Virus record (IMG/VR): IMGVR_UViG_3300031669_000035
Location: 1-55,877 of that record
Source: a virus
Reading direction: 5' to 3' (one strand)
Length of the DNA: 55,877 bases
Part shown: piece by piece, positions 26,450-34,099 of the stretch
How the letters are laid out: every line of letters starts with the position of its first letter
Numbering within the stretch: the stretch's first letter is position 1
Program-made: the position numbers and the translations under genes
The notes under the pieces: generated by a model
Told to the model about the DNA's origin: nothing
Seen by the model: only the letters and a program-made list of their open reading frames with translations
Database searches by the model: none

Positions 26450-26710
26450 ATGAGTAAGATCAAAACAAAATTCAAATGTAATCAAGTAAGCTTATTTGAG
26501 CATGGAGAAGTAGTAGAGTTAGAAGTAGTAACTCATGGTGCTAAAGAGAATAAATCTCTATCAGACCTTCATGCAAGTGGTAAATTACAGATTAGAATAG
26601 ATAAAAGCGGAAGTGCTGCAAACTATTTTTCACCTGGAGAAGAATACTTCTTAGAGTTCTCAAACGCTCCTAAAACAGTAGTTCCTCCGAAAGATGTGAA
26701 TGTGAATTAA
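26450..26710 (+). CDS. small conserved phage protein, 86 aa
   Basis: Beta-rich protein with the pattern KFKCNQVSLFEHGEVVELEV followed by SPGEEYFLEF. I have seen similar sequences often in Bacteroidetes phages, always without assigned function. It closes the early unit and is followed by a terminator. Confidence 0.65.
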   Translation: MSKIKTKFKCNQVSLFEHGEVVELEVVTHGAKENKSLSDLHASGKLQIRIDKSGSAANYFSPGEEYFLEFSNAPKTVVPPKDVNVN

Positions 26711-26713
26711 ACA

Positions 26714-26745
26714 AAAAAGCCTCACCTAACAAATGGGGCTTTTTA
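26714..26745 (+). terminator. intrinsic terminator of the early unit
   Basis: A-run plus GCCTC pairs with GGGGC plus T-run (10 bp including one T-G), loop about 11 bases, then TTTTTATA. It ends the transcript that begins at the 23.57 kb promoter. Confidence 0.8.
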
Positions 26746-26770
26746 TATAAAACACAAAAATACATTTATC

Positions 26771-26803
26771 CGACTACAAACGACTACAAACGACTACATT
26801 CGG
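26771..26803 (+). repeat. three tandem CGACTACAAA repeats
   Basis: CGACTACAAA, CGACTACAAA and CGACTACATT follow each other with a 10-base period, so all face one side of the helix. The last 16 bases (AAACGACTACATTCGG) recur exactly at 28118. Probable protein binding site upstream of the metallopeptidase gene. Confidence 0.75.
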
Positions 26804-26854
26804 ATAATTTAGTGTTTATACGGTGAAGAAAGTAGACTAAATACCTAACAATCA

Positions 26855-27208
26855 ATGGATAAAGCAAAATATAAAATCCCAATATACGGAGGGATAGCAC
26901 ATTTCATATTTTTCTCAAAAGAAGAAATAGAAGAGGTAAAGAAAAAATACCAAGTAAGCAAAATCGAAGAATATGACGCTGTTACGCTATACTACGACAG
27001 AAGCTCAAAATGGATAATACTATTCCATAAAGACAGAATAACACCAGGAATAATAGCCCATGAAGCTAAACACCTCTTAAACCTAATATTCCAATACAAC
27101 GGACTAAGACTCGACTTAGATAACGATGAAGCCGAATGCTACTTCCTCGGATGGTTAGTAAATAGAATACATGAAGCAGTAAGGAGATTCAACATAACCA
27201 TTAAATAA
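26855..27208 (+). CDS. HExxH-type metallopeptidase-like protein
   Basis: 117 residues. HEAKH at residues 69-73 gives a gluzincin-type zinc site, and DEAE (91-94) on the next helix supplies a likely third ligand. The small size and pattern (PGIIAHEAKHLLNLIFQYNG) match phage HExxH proteins seen in many Bacteroidetes phages. Its substrate is unknown; ImmA-like repressor cleavage is possible since it is encoded next to an XRE repressor, but that pairing is an inference. It converges with that gene (4-base gap). Confidence 0.65.
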   Translation: MDKAKYKIPIYGGIAHFIFFSKEEIEEVKKKYQVSKIEEYDAVTLYYDRSSKWIILFHKDRITPGIIAHEAKHLLNLIFQYNGLRLDLDNDEAECYFLGWLVNRIHEAVRRFNITIK

Positions 27209-27212
27209 CAAC

Positions 27213-27404
27213 TCACCTTCTCACAACAAGCAAATCATACCCCATATAAACCAAACTCTTATACGCCACACTATAAGGAATCCTAATCTCACCATTCAAA
27301 TATAAATTCATAGACCTCCTCGATACACCAACACTATTTGCAAGCTCATTCTGAGAAATCTTCTTCTCCTTCCTAATCTCATTTATAACCTTCAATACAT
27401 CCAT
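27213..27404 (-). CDS. XRE-family HTH repressor, 63 aa
   Basis: A minimal Cro/CI-type protein, essentially one HTH (residues about 8-57: ISQNELANSVGVSRRSMNLY). It is the only minus-strand gene within the plus block and is read away from the gene-free region. It may bind the phased repeats on either side (26771, 27648, 28118), controlling replication or the accessory cluster. Start fixed by the only ATG. Confidence 0.75.
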   Translation of the reverse strand: MDVLKVINEIRKEKKISQNELANSVGVSRRSMNLYLNGEIRIPYSVAYKSLVYMGYDLLVVRR

Positions 27405-27647
27405 AATAAATATTTTTTACCCCAAATGTAATCATTCTTTTGCCAACTACGTCGCAACATGGGAATATATGTTACCATAATAAAACCCATACACCCCAAA
27501 AATCAGGTCATATTTTCACAAATCAGCAACCATACCCCTACCCTCTTTAAAAAAGAACCCCAGAACACAGATCATAAGTGTAGGGTAGGTCCAATAATAT
27601 AGAAACCATACCATAAACACCTACAGCACTGAACTGTACTTCTTAGG

Positions 27648-27702
27648 CTTAAAACACTACTGCTTACACTTAAAACACTACGTATCACAGCTAAAAGACC
27701 AC
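27648..27702 (+). repeat. iteron-like repeats with 21-bp period
   Basis: CTTAAAACACTAC occurs exactly at 27648-27660 and 27669-27681, and a 9/13 match lies at 27690-27702, each 21 bases apart (two helical turns). Weaker matches sit one period to either side. This phasing is typical of initiator or repressor binding arrays. Confidence 0.65.
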
Positions 27703-28117
27703 GCCTTAGGCTTGCAAAGACTATTTGTACTTGTGGGACTTTAAACCTCCCAAAGCCACCCCTCCCCCTTAATGAATCGGAAACCCAAACAAGAAGAGAC
27801 AGAACCGAAGCCCCTTTTTAATAGTTTGTTTGTGTTGTGTTGTATATGTTGTGTTGTCTTCCTTTGTTTTGTGTTGGTCCGCTCCTTGTCTCTTATTGCT
27901 TTTTTTCTACATGGTAGTATTATTTTATAGCGTTGGAGTGGGGGAGGGGCTCAATGTTTATAAGGGCTTAAGATTTCTATTTAACATAATGTAAATTATA
28001 AGACAGTTCAAAGGGTTTTTTGAGGGTCCTTTTTGTTTTGAGCTGTATTAATAAAGAAAGTTTATTTATTTATACTTCATAAACTAATTACATTTAGCAC
28101 TTTCGTTAACCGTTTGT

Positions 28118-28133
28118 AAACGACTACATTCGG
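28118..28133 (+). repeat. second copy of AAACGACTACATTCGG
   Basis: Exact 16-base match to 26788-26803. Together the two copies bracket the metallopeptidase/XRE/origin-like segment as direct repeats 1.33 kb apart. Confidence 0.7.
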
Positions 28134-28258
28134 CTTTGACCCTGCTACCACTGGCTTTGAGCTTTAAAGCGAGAAAAAATCTTATTTAGAATAATTCTAA
28201 ATTACGCATATTTGTTAATTTATTTCTGTTTTATAGTTCAAAATCAAAATATCATGTA

Positions 28259-28266
28259 TATATTTG
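28259..28266 (+). promoter_or_regulatory. -7 box TATATTTG of the accessory cluster
   Basis: Matches TAnnTTTG. No exact -33 TTG (TTC at the expected distance). It would give a leader of about 630 bases before the first gene at 28899. Confidence 0.45.
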
Positions 28267-28898
28267 CTAAGTCTTGAGGATGTAACGACAACCAAATAAG
28301 ACTCTTTATTGTTCTTTGAATTCCTGTACTATTACTTTAGAGTCTTTTGAGGCTTGCACGTTTAACACTGTTAATATATACGTGTTGTGTATTGCTTCCT
28401 TTAGTTAGTAGATAGATTATAATAGTCATTATGTTACGCTTTGCAGTATGTTTAACTATTCTATTAAAGCCTATTGTTATTCTCTTTATATGTAATAGTA
28501 TTTGAATTTAGAACAACCGCCCGAAAGGAGCAAAAAAACAGTTCTTTGCTTCTTGTCCCTTTAGCTAATGCATAACGCTATAAAGATGAATTAACCACCA
28601 AAGGGGGTGAGGCTAACAAGCGAAGAAATTCGAGAGCAGAAACTTTTAAACAGGGTTATAATGTAGCTTGTTAGGTTGTTTAACACTCAACAAAACCACG
28701 TTTAAAACGTCGGTAAAAGTGTTTAATGGTAATGAATTTACCAAAACGGGGAACAAATAAACCGTTTTAAAATAATGACTAAATGAAGTTAACTATTTAG
28801 TTTAAAAAAGCGGTTAACGCCCCTTTGTTACTATTGTGTAATTAATCCGAGCGAAACGGACAAAGGGAGCTAAAATTATTAATTAAAACTTTACAGCA

Positions 28899-29168
28899 AT
28901 GATAACAAAAGAAAATTTGAAGTCCGTAATGGACGCAATAACAAAAGAAGATATTGAAAAAGTCTTTAATTCTAATGATGATTATTTAGCATTGCAATTA
29001 TACATTTTTAATGCTGGTTATGTTGTAGAATTAAATTCTATCGAGCCATGCACATACGATTCAGAAGAAATTGAGGCAAATGGAGGGCTAATAATAGATA
29101 AGGATGATTTTTTAAGGTTGTTTAAAGAGTCTGAAAGTATCAACCCTTTTTTAATTGAATTAATCTAA
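28899..29168 (+). CDS. accessory-cluster hypothetical protein, 89 aa
   Basis: Acidic helical protein with no recognised domain. First gene of the GCCATG-type cluster (here CAGCAATG). Its long structured leader suggests regulated expression. Confidence 0.55.
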   Translation: MITKENLKSVMDAITKEDIEKVFNSNDDYLALQLYIFNAGYVVELNSIEPCTYDSEEIEANGGLIIDKDDFLRLFKESESINPFLIELI

Positions 29169-29179
29169 AAATTAAAGCC

Positions 29180-29584
29180 ATGACAAAAGAAGAAAAATTA
29201 AAATACATTATTGACGAATTAAACACAACACCCAAAGAGGGAGTTTATAAGGCAAAGCAATGTATAAAAATTAAAAAGGACGCTTACACCGAAAAAATAG
29301 AAATGTTAGAGAAACTAACTTTTGAACAAATTAAAAAACACTCTTTTGTTAGTGAAGTTTTAAGCCTATCTGAGCGACTCGAAAAGGAAAGCTATATAAA
29401 CAGGCTAAAAAATAAAGTTAATCGTTTAGAGCGTCACGCATACGCTCCAGAAATGAACAAACTACACTTTAAAGATGGTAAAAGCGTGAATACACCGCAA
29501 AGAACAACCATTGAAGAGGCTATAAATTACTTTATTTTTAGTAACTCACTTTATCAAATAAAAAGAATATTATTAAACAACTAA
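29180..29584 (+). CDS. accessory-cluster hypothetical protein, 134 aa
   Basis: Charged, helical, with a coiled-coil-like middle (LSERLEKESYINRLKNKVNR). Starts in the shared context AAAGCCATG, 11 bases after the upstream stop. Function unknown. Confidence 0.55.
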   Translation: MTKEEKLKYIIDELNTTPKEGVYKAKQCIKIKKDAYTEKIEMLEKLTFEQIKKHSFVSEVLSLSERLEKESYINRLKNKVNRLERHAYAPEMNKLHFKDGKSVNTPQRTTIEEAINYFIFSNSLYQIKRILLNN

Positions 29585-29595
29585 ATTTTACAGCC

Positions 29596-29754
29596 ATGAC
29601 AAACAAATATCTATCTACAGCCGTATTAAAAGAAGTTAATACTATTGCACAACGTAAACAGCTACAAAAGAAAGTTAAACACGCTAATACTAAAGAGAGT
29701 TTCTTTTTCGGGTTGTTCTTATGTACTACATTACTATTAATATTTACACTCTAA
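29596..29754 (+). CDS. tiny membrane protein, 52 aa
   Basis: ATG in the cluster context ACAGCCATG. A basic N-terminus (VLKEVNTIAQRKQLQKKVKH) is followed by a C-terminal membrane helix (FFFGLFLCTTLLLIFTL). Tail-anchored topology. The shared start context and tight spacing support it as a real gene. Role unknown. Confidence 0.55.
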   Translation: MTNKYLSTAVLKEVNTIAQRKQLQKKVKHANTKESFFFGLFLCTTLLLIFTL

Positions 29755-29770
29755 CAAACCGCCCGAAACG

Positions 29771-29938
29771 ATGCAAAAAACAACTAAACTATACAATTTA
29801 ATTTGGATGCTTGACGGCAAACAAAAGGAAGTTATATTAATAAATAAACCTTATGCACTTTGTAAGTGGGAGCAACGCAAAAAAGAAAATACAACACATA
29901 AAACAGGTAAATTAATAATCTTACAATCTAATATTTAA
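29771..29938 (+). CDS. small conserved-looking protein, 55 aa
   Basis: Reads MQKTTKLYNLIWMLDGKQ then NKPYALCKWEQRKK, a compact strand-helix pattern I recognise from short proteins of Bacteroidetes mobile elements. Preceded by AACCGCCC, an element repeated before other cluster genes. Ends 4 bases before the next ATG. Confidence 0.6.
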   Translation: MQKTTKLYNLIWMLDGKQKEVILINKPYALCKWEQRKKENTTHKTGKLIILQSNI

Positions 29939-29942
29939 AGCC

Positions 29943-30602
29943 ATGAAAAACTTAAAAGCACAATTAAAAAGAGATGAAAAGCAAACATTTAAAAATAACA
30001 TTGAATCTTTAAATGATTTTAACACTATAGAAGAATTATTGAACCAATGGAGGTTTAAAGATATAATTCCAGTAAGTAGTAAAAACAAAAAATGGTCTTC
30101 AGCTAATGAGCTGAAAGAATACTTAAAAGCACGTTATAAAAAAAGATATGAAGCAAGAACTATTAAAGGGCTTGAGCGAATCGAGACAATAAAAAACTCA
30201 CTTGAAATTGAAAAAATTGTTATTACTGTAGACTGGAATAAAAGCCGCACATGGGGAAATAATGCACAGGCAGAAATAAAAGTTTTCTTAAAAAACGGAC
30301 TTTGCGAATACTTTAAAGGTTCAAGAACTTCGGGGTGTGGCTATGATAAAGAAAGCACTGCAATTTCAGATGCTTTAAACCAATGCAACGGACTATTAAA
30401 ATTATTATACAAAGTAAAAAACAAAGATGTAAATAAATCCAATAGAGATTTAATCGGTTATGGTTCTGGTTACGGACTTTTACCAAGTTTTGAGGGTGGC
30501 GTAGGTGTTTCATGTATGTATAGAATATGCGAATCAATAAACATGAAATTTAAAAACATTGCAAACGGTAAAAACTTTGATGTTTACGAAATAACGAAAT
30601 AG
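29943..30602 (+). CDS. conserved mobile-element protein, 219 aa
   Basis: The central part has VDWNKSRTWGNNAQAEIKVF (residues about 99-118) and SRTSGCGYDKESTAISDALN (about 130-149). This combination recurs in phage and mobile-element proteins of Bacteroidetes and Firmicutes whose function is unknown. The final G of its TAG stop is the first base of stem I of the hammerhead ribozyme. Confidence 0.65.
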   Translation: MKNLKAQLKRDEKQTFKNNIESLNDFNTIEELLNQWRFKDIIPVSSKNKKWSSANELKEYLKARYKKRYEARTIKGLERIETIKNSLEIEKIVITVDWNKSRTWGNNAQAEIKVFLKNGLCEYFKGSRTSGCGYDKESTAISDALNQCNGLLKLLYKVKNKDVNKSNRDLIGYGSGYGLLPSFEGGVGVSCMYRICESINMKFKNIANGKNFDVYEITK

Positions 30603-30661
30603 TTAACTGATGAGCCTATAAAGGCGAAACAAAGAGACTTAAAACCTCTCTTTGTCTTAAC
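30602..30661 (+). ncRNA. type I hammerhead ribozyme
   Basis: All core parts are present in order. Stem I strand GTTAA (30602-30606); CTGATGA core (30607-30613); stem II GCC/GGC with TATAAA loop; GAAA (30626-30629); stem III ACAAAGAGA paired with TCTCTTTGT (9 bp, 9-base loop); C17 (30656); closing stem I strand TTAAC (30657-30661). The cleavage triplet is GTC, so self-cutting is predicted between 30656 and 30657, 21 bases before the next ATG. It would split the polycistronic transcript and leave a 5'-hydroxyl leader on the downstream gene. Confidence 0.92.
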
Positions 30662-30677
30662 TTAAAAAATTAAAGCC

Positions 30678-31508
30678 ATGAAAAAAGTATTTAACAGTTC
30701 AAGCGATGTAATACATTTATTCGCACAAAGAGACCAAAACGAAGCAAGATGCAGCAACGTATTTTTTGATAATATAAATAAGATATACAGTTACGGACAT
30801 CATTATTTATTAGGGGAGTTTATAGACGATAATACTATAATGATTGACGATAGAGGGTATAGTGTTACAACCTCAAAGCATATAAATCAAATAAATTATG
30901 CTACACGCCAATACAAGCAATTTTATAAAAGTCAAACAGACATTGACACCGTATACGAATCAGTGTTGAGTAATAAAAAAGCTTTAATCAATGCAAGAAA
31001 GCCTGAAAAATATATTACACCTATTTTAAGCCTATTTGAGCGACTTAATGAGTATTTAACGTACACAAAGAATAAAACAGTTAAAAAGTCCGACAAATAC
31101 AAGGAAATTAAATCTATTGTAAAGGTTGTAAGTAATTTCGATGCTGACTTTCAAAAGAAAATGCAAGATACTGAAAAGAAAAGAATTTTAGCATTAAAAA
31201 GAAAGGAAGCAAAGCAGGTAAAAGAAAAGCTACAAAAGTTTAACAGCTATGAAGTAGATAGTATTTACATTGGTGGCGAAGACTTTTTAAGACTATCCAA
31301 AGACGGAACAAAGGTAGAAACGTCTCAAAGGGTATCAGTTAGCAGAGAGAATGCCAAAGCCTTGTATGAAATGATTAAAAGAGGTATCGATATTAAAGGG
31401 AAGCATATTGAAAACTATGTCGTAACAAGTATAAACGGCACTTTAAAAATAGGTTGTCATAACATTAATATTGATAGTGTACATGCTATTGGTAAACAGT
31501 TAACATAG
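30678..31508 (+). CDS. conserved mobile-element protein, 276 aa
   Basis: The N-terminal half contains SYGHHYLLGEFIDDNT and RGYSVTTSKHINQINYATRQ, segments I associate with an uncharacterised family on Bacteroidetes mobile elements. A basic coiled coil (about residues 160-190) follows, then a beta-rich end. It is translated from the 3' product of the hammerhead ribozyme and starts in AAAGCCATG. Confidence 0.6.
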   Translation: MKKVFNSSSDVIHLFAQRDQNEARCSNVFFDNINKIYSYGHHYLLGEFIDDNTIMIDDRGYSVTTSKHINQINYATRQYKQFYKSQTDIDTVYESVLSNKKALINARKPEKYITPILSLFERLNEYLTYTKNKTVKKSDKYKEIKSIVKVVSNFDADFQKKMQDTEKKRILALKRKEAKQVKEKLQKFNSYEVDSIYIGGEDFLRLSKDGTKVETSQRVSVSRENAKALYEMIKRGIDIKGKHIENYVVTSINGTLKIGCHNINIDSVHAIGKQLT

Positions 31509-31566
31509 TAGGAATCATTTCTTTTATACTATCAAGTGAAGTATTTACTATCTAAATAAAACAGCC

Positions 31567-31857
31567 ATGAACATAAGAGAAACAAATTTTAATAAAGTTG
31601 CTCAGATGCAAATTGAAAGGTCGAAAATTGAAAGACTTCAAAAGGTTATTGATGAACTTTTTGACCTTAGTTTAACTATGCACTTAGACCCAAAGCAACA
31701 AATAAAAATTGAGGCTTCTATTAAGCGAACTGAGGAACTTTATGAGGAACAATACAACTTTGTTAAGGCTATAGAAAAAAAGGTTCTTAAAGAAGACTTT
31801 GAAAAAAGAAACGGTAATAAATACACCGATAGAGACAACATAATTAAACTTAAATAA
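31567..31857 (+). CDS. coiled-coil accessory protein, 96 aa
   Basis: Almost entirely charged helix (IERSKIERLQKVIDELFDLS onwards) with no enzyme motif. Start in AACAGCCATG, 8 bases before the next gene's unit. Confidence 0.55.
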   Translation: MNIRETNFNKVAQMQIERSKIERLQKVIDELFDLSLTMHLDPKQQIKIEASIKRTEELYEEQYNFVKAIEKKVLKEDFEKRNGNKYTDRDNIIKLK

Positions 31858-31864
31858 AACAGCC

Positions 31865-32347
31865 ATGACAACTACAGAAATATTAAGCAAAAGATTTACT
31901 AATCTTAGAGACGATGTAGTAAAAGAAATAAAACAAATATCTTCAGGTAATACATTTGAAATAGAAATGAACCTTTACAACATGGAAGGTCAAGGGCTTA
32001 TTTATATCGTAAAAGATGGAGAGATTGCAGAGAAGCAAAGCGATGAAGATGGAGACAATGTTTATATTGAGTTTTACGAAGTAAGCTTAGATGATTTAGT
32101 ATTCATTCTTGAAGCAATAACCGAAGAGAAAACATGTAACTATTTCTCAATAAACGGCTACTGGAAAGACGACAAGTCAGAATTTGAAAACCTAATTGTA
32201 AAAGAGTTTGATGAAATAGACGAAGAAACAGACGAGCTTGTTTTTTACTATGGATTATCTGAAAAAGACATTCAAGAAGCTATAGAGCTGAAAGAAGAAA
32301 CAGCTCATGATTTTGTAATAACATCATACGAACCAACTAATATTTAA
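31865..32347 (+). CDS. acidic accessory protein, 160 aa
   Basis: Strongly acidic (many Asp/Glu in the second half) with short strands; not recognised. Acidic phage early proteins sometimes act as DNA mimics against host defences, but nothing here proves that. Start in ACAGCCATG. Confidence 0.55.
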   Translation: MTTTEILSKRFTNLRDDVVKEIKQISSGNTFEIEMNLYNMEGQGLIYIVKDGEIAEKQSDEDGDNVYIEFYEVSLDDLVFILEAITEEKTCNYFSINGYWKDDKSEFENLIVKEFDEIDEETDELVFYYGLSEKDIQEAIELKEETAHDFVITSYEPTNI

Positions 32348-32352
32348 AAGCT

Positions 32353-32682
32353 ATGAAAAACTTAACGGAAGAATTTAAAAACTATAGACTTATCCATAAT
32401 TTCAGACATGAAGAACCATTAAAAGCATGGGTAAACGAAGGTAATTTTAATGACATCTACAAAGAGGATTGGAACGCCTTAATGGAAGTGGTAGATATTA
32501 TAGAAAATTTAGGATTCCCTGTTACAATATTTATTGAGGGTATACAAATAACAGATGCAAGAAATGGAGAAAATATTATTTGTATAAACGGAGAAAACAA
32601 CTCAGGAACCAACAATAAAAGATTAGATTGCTACAACGGTATTGTAGAATTTATTAAATGGTATAATAAATATAAAAAATAA
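32353..32682 (+). CDS. hypothetical protein, 109 aa
   Basis: Mixed alpha/beta, ends in a Tyr/Lys-rich stretch. No recognised motif. Starts in AAAGCTATG, a variant of the cluster context, 5 bases after the previous stop. Confidence 0.5.
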   Translation: MKNLTEEFKNYRLIHNFRHEEPLKAWVNEGNFNDIYKEDWNALMEVVDIIENLGFPVTIFIEGIQITDARNGENIICINGENNSGTNNKRLDCYNGIVEFIKWYNKYKK

Positions 32683-32690
32683 TCAAATAA

Positions 32691-32786
32691 AATTCTCATG
32701 GCTGAGATAAGAAACAGGCTTTTAAGCTTGTTTCTTCCCTTCGGGGTAACTTAGCTATAGAATTAATATTAACCGCCCATAAGGGC
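32691..32786 (+). ncRNA. structured intergenic RNA element with three-way junction
   Basis: P1 pairs AATTCT (32691) with AGAATT (32759) and GCTGAG (32701) with CTTAGC (32750). Inside are P2, AAGAAACA/TGTTTCTT (32709, 32729), and P3, CCC-TTCG-GGG (32737-32746), a canonical UUCG tetraloop. A second hairpin GCCC/GGGC (32775-32786) overlaps the AACCGCCC element. Family unknown; it may regulate the gene at 32800. Confidence 0.5.
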
Positions 32787-32799
32787 TAAAAAAACAGCC

Positions 32800-33063
32800 A
32801 TGACAAACAAACATACAAAAGGGGAATGGATTACTTACGAAGGACAAATCTACCCACAAGAAACAGGAAAAACACTTGCCTTAATTCCTTACTTTGATAA
32901 AGATGATGAAGAGCAAGAAGCAAACGCCAAACTTATAGCAGCAGCTCCAGAGTTATTAGAGGCTTTAAATAACCTAATACTTGCAAACACACATAACAAA
33001 GGAGAGTCTATTATGAAAAGAATAGATGAAGGAATTGAAGCAATTAAAAAAGCAACGGAATAA
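32800..33063 (+). CDS. Ea22-like small phage protein, 87 aa
   Basis: Contains ANAKLIAAAPELLEALNNLI (residues about 47-66), a motif shared by many phage accessory proteins of the ead/Ea22-type group. Function unknown in those too. Start in ACAGCCATG. Confidence 0.65.
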   Translation: MTNKHTKGEWITYEGQIYPQETGKTLALIPYFDKDDEEQEANAKLIAAAPELLEALNNLILANTHNKGESIMKRIDEGIEAIKKATE

Positions 33064-33095
33064 CAAGTGTATTATCTAAAATAAAACTATAAGCC

Positions 33096-33905
33096 ATGAA
33101 AAAATATATTATAATAGAAACTTGGAACGGTGAAGGGTACACCGACTCAGACGCAAAAGTAATGGAGTTTAAAGACAATGTACACGCTATGATGTATTGT
33201 AACTCAAAGTCTAAAGAATTAAATGGAGTATCTGAGTTAATAGATAATGCTTTTTTCTATGAAGACGAAAAGAAAGAAAACTCAGGAGCATACTATTTTG
33301 AACCATACACAGACGACATTATAGGAGTTATTCTTAATCCTTGTATAAATGATTACGAAATAATAAGAAGCGTTAAGGAATGGGATAAGGCTATTGTTTA
33401 CGCCTTAATGAAAGGAGATAGAGACGATTTAGATTCTGATGAATGGGGATTCTTTAACGATAGAACAAGCGACAGAGTTTACATTCATTCAGGAAGCGAA
33501 AGTGGAGATGCTTTGTTTATTGATTTGCAACCAACACAAGAAGAAGACGAGCAAGATAAAGATGCTATCATTAAACTCTTAGTTGATAGGTTAAACGCTT
33601 GTCATACTGCTATGGATTCAGCTACTGACGATATGAGTGAGTTTAATCTTACTGATATGAATGCTTACAATGACCTTTTAGGAGAATTAGTACCTAATGA
33701 GGAGCTTCTTAAATCTATCGAGGAGAAAACAAAGATAAATCTATCCTCCCAAGATTTCATAGTTCAGGAACTTACTCTTATTAGAGATAGAAATGAATCA
33801 CTTAAACAAGCTTTGATAGATTGCAGACAAGCTATGCTTGATACTGGTAGGTTTAATAAAAATAGTATTCAGATTATTAGTATAGATTTAGAACTAAATA
33901 AATAG
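33096..33905 (+). CDS. hypothetical protein, 269 aa
   Basis: Acidic. The N-terminal alpha/beta half opens MKKYIIIETWNGEGYTDSDA; the C-terminal half is helical. No recognised motif. It is the last gene using the AAGCCATG start context. Confidence 0.5.
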   Translation: MKKYIIIETWNGEGYTDSDAKVMEFKDNVHAMMYCNSKSKELNGVSELIDNAFFYEDEKKENSGAYYFEPYTDDIIGVILNPCINDYEIIRSVKEWDKAIVYALMKGDRDDLDSDEWGFFNDRTSDRVYIHSGSESGDALFIDLQPTQEEDEQDKDAIIKLLVDRLNACHTAMDSATDDMSEFNLTDMNAYNDLLGELVPNEELLKSIEEKTKINLSSQDFIVQELTLIRDRNESLKQALIDCRQAMLDTGRFNKNSIQIISIDLELNK

Positions 33906-33907
33906 AT

Positions 33908-34099
33908 ATGCAAAACAAATACAACGACCCAAGGATAACAGACTCCAAAAAGAAAGGAGTTTGTTTAGAAACAGGAAAAGAAATAAATAAATTCGATAGA
34001 ATTCTTCTTGACCCTAACGGTATGAAAACTTACTGTAAAGACAGTAAAAAGTTTAAAGAGTTCGCTCAAGCTAACGCACCAAAATTAGATGGAAACTAA
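33908..34099 (+). CDS. small basic protein, 63 aa
   Basis: Reads GVCLETGKEINKFDRILLDP then KTYCKDSKKFKEF, a pattern seen in small phage proteins of unknown role. The two Cys are too few for a zinc finger. It overlaps the next gene by 11 bases. Confidence 0.55.
   Translation: MQNKYNDPRITDSKKKGVCLETGKEINKFDRILLDPNGMKTYCKDSKKFKEFAQANAPKLDGN

Larger units (their letters stand above)
27405..28898. other. 1.5 kb gene-free region, candidate replication origin and control region
   Basis: No convincing ORF. The left part (to about 27800) is strikingly A+C-rich on the plus strand; from about 27815 the plus strand becomes G+T-rich (runs of TGTGTTG), an abrupt composition flip. It contains a 21-bp-phased repeat array (27648-27702), a repeat shared with 26788 (28118), a TATATTTG box (28259) and a long structured leader with IRs CTAACAAGC/GCTTGTTAG (28613, 28666) and CCCTTTGT/ACAAAGGG (28821, 28860). 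Origin function is inferred. Confidence 0.5.

Noticed and set aside
28431-28505. 24-codon hydrophobic ORF in the gene-free region
   Set aside because: Too short, no start context or neighbour coupling to support it.
32701-32760. TPP riboswitch (CTGAGAT present)
   Set aside because: The rest of the THI-box consensus is absent and the helix order differs.
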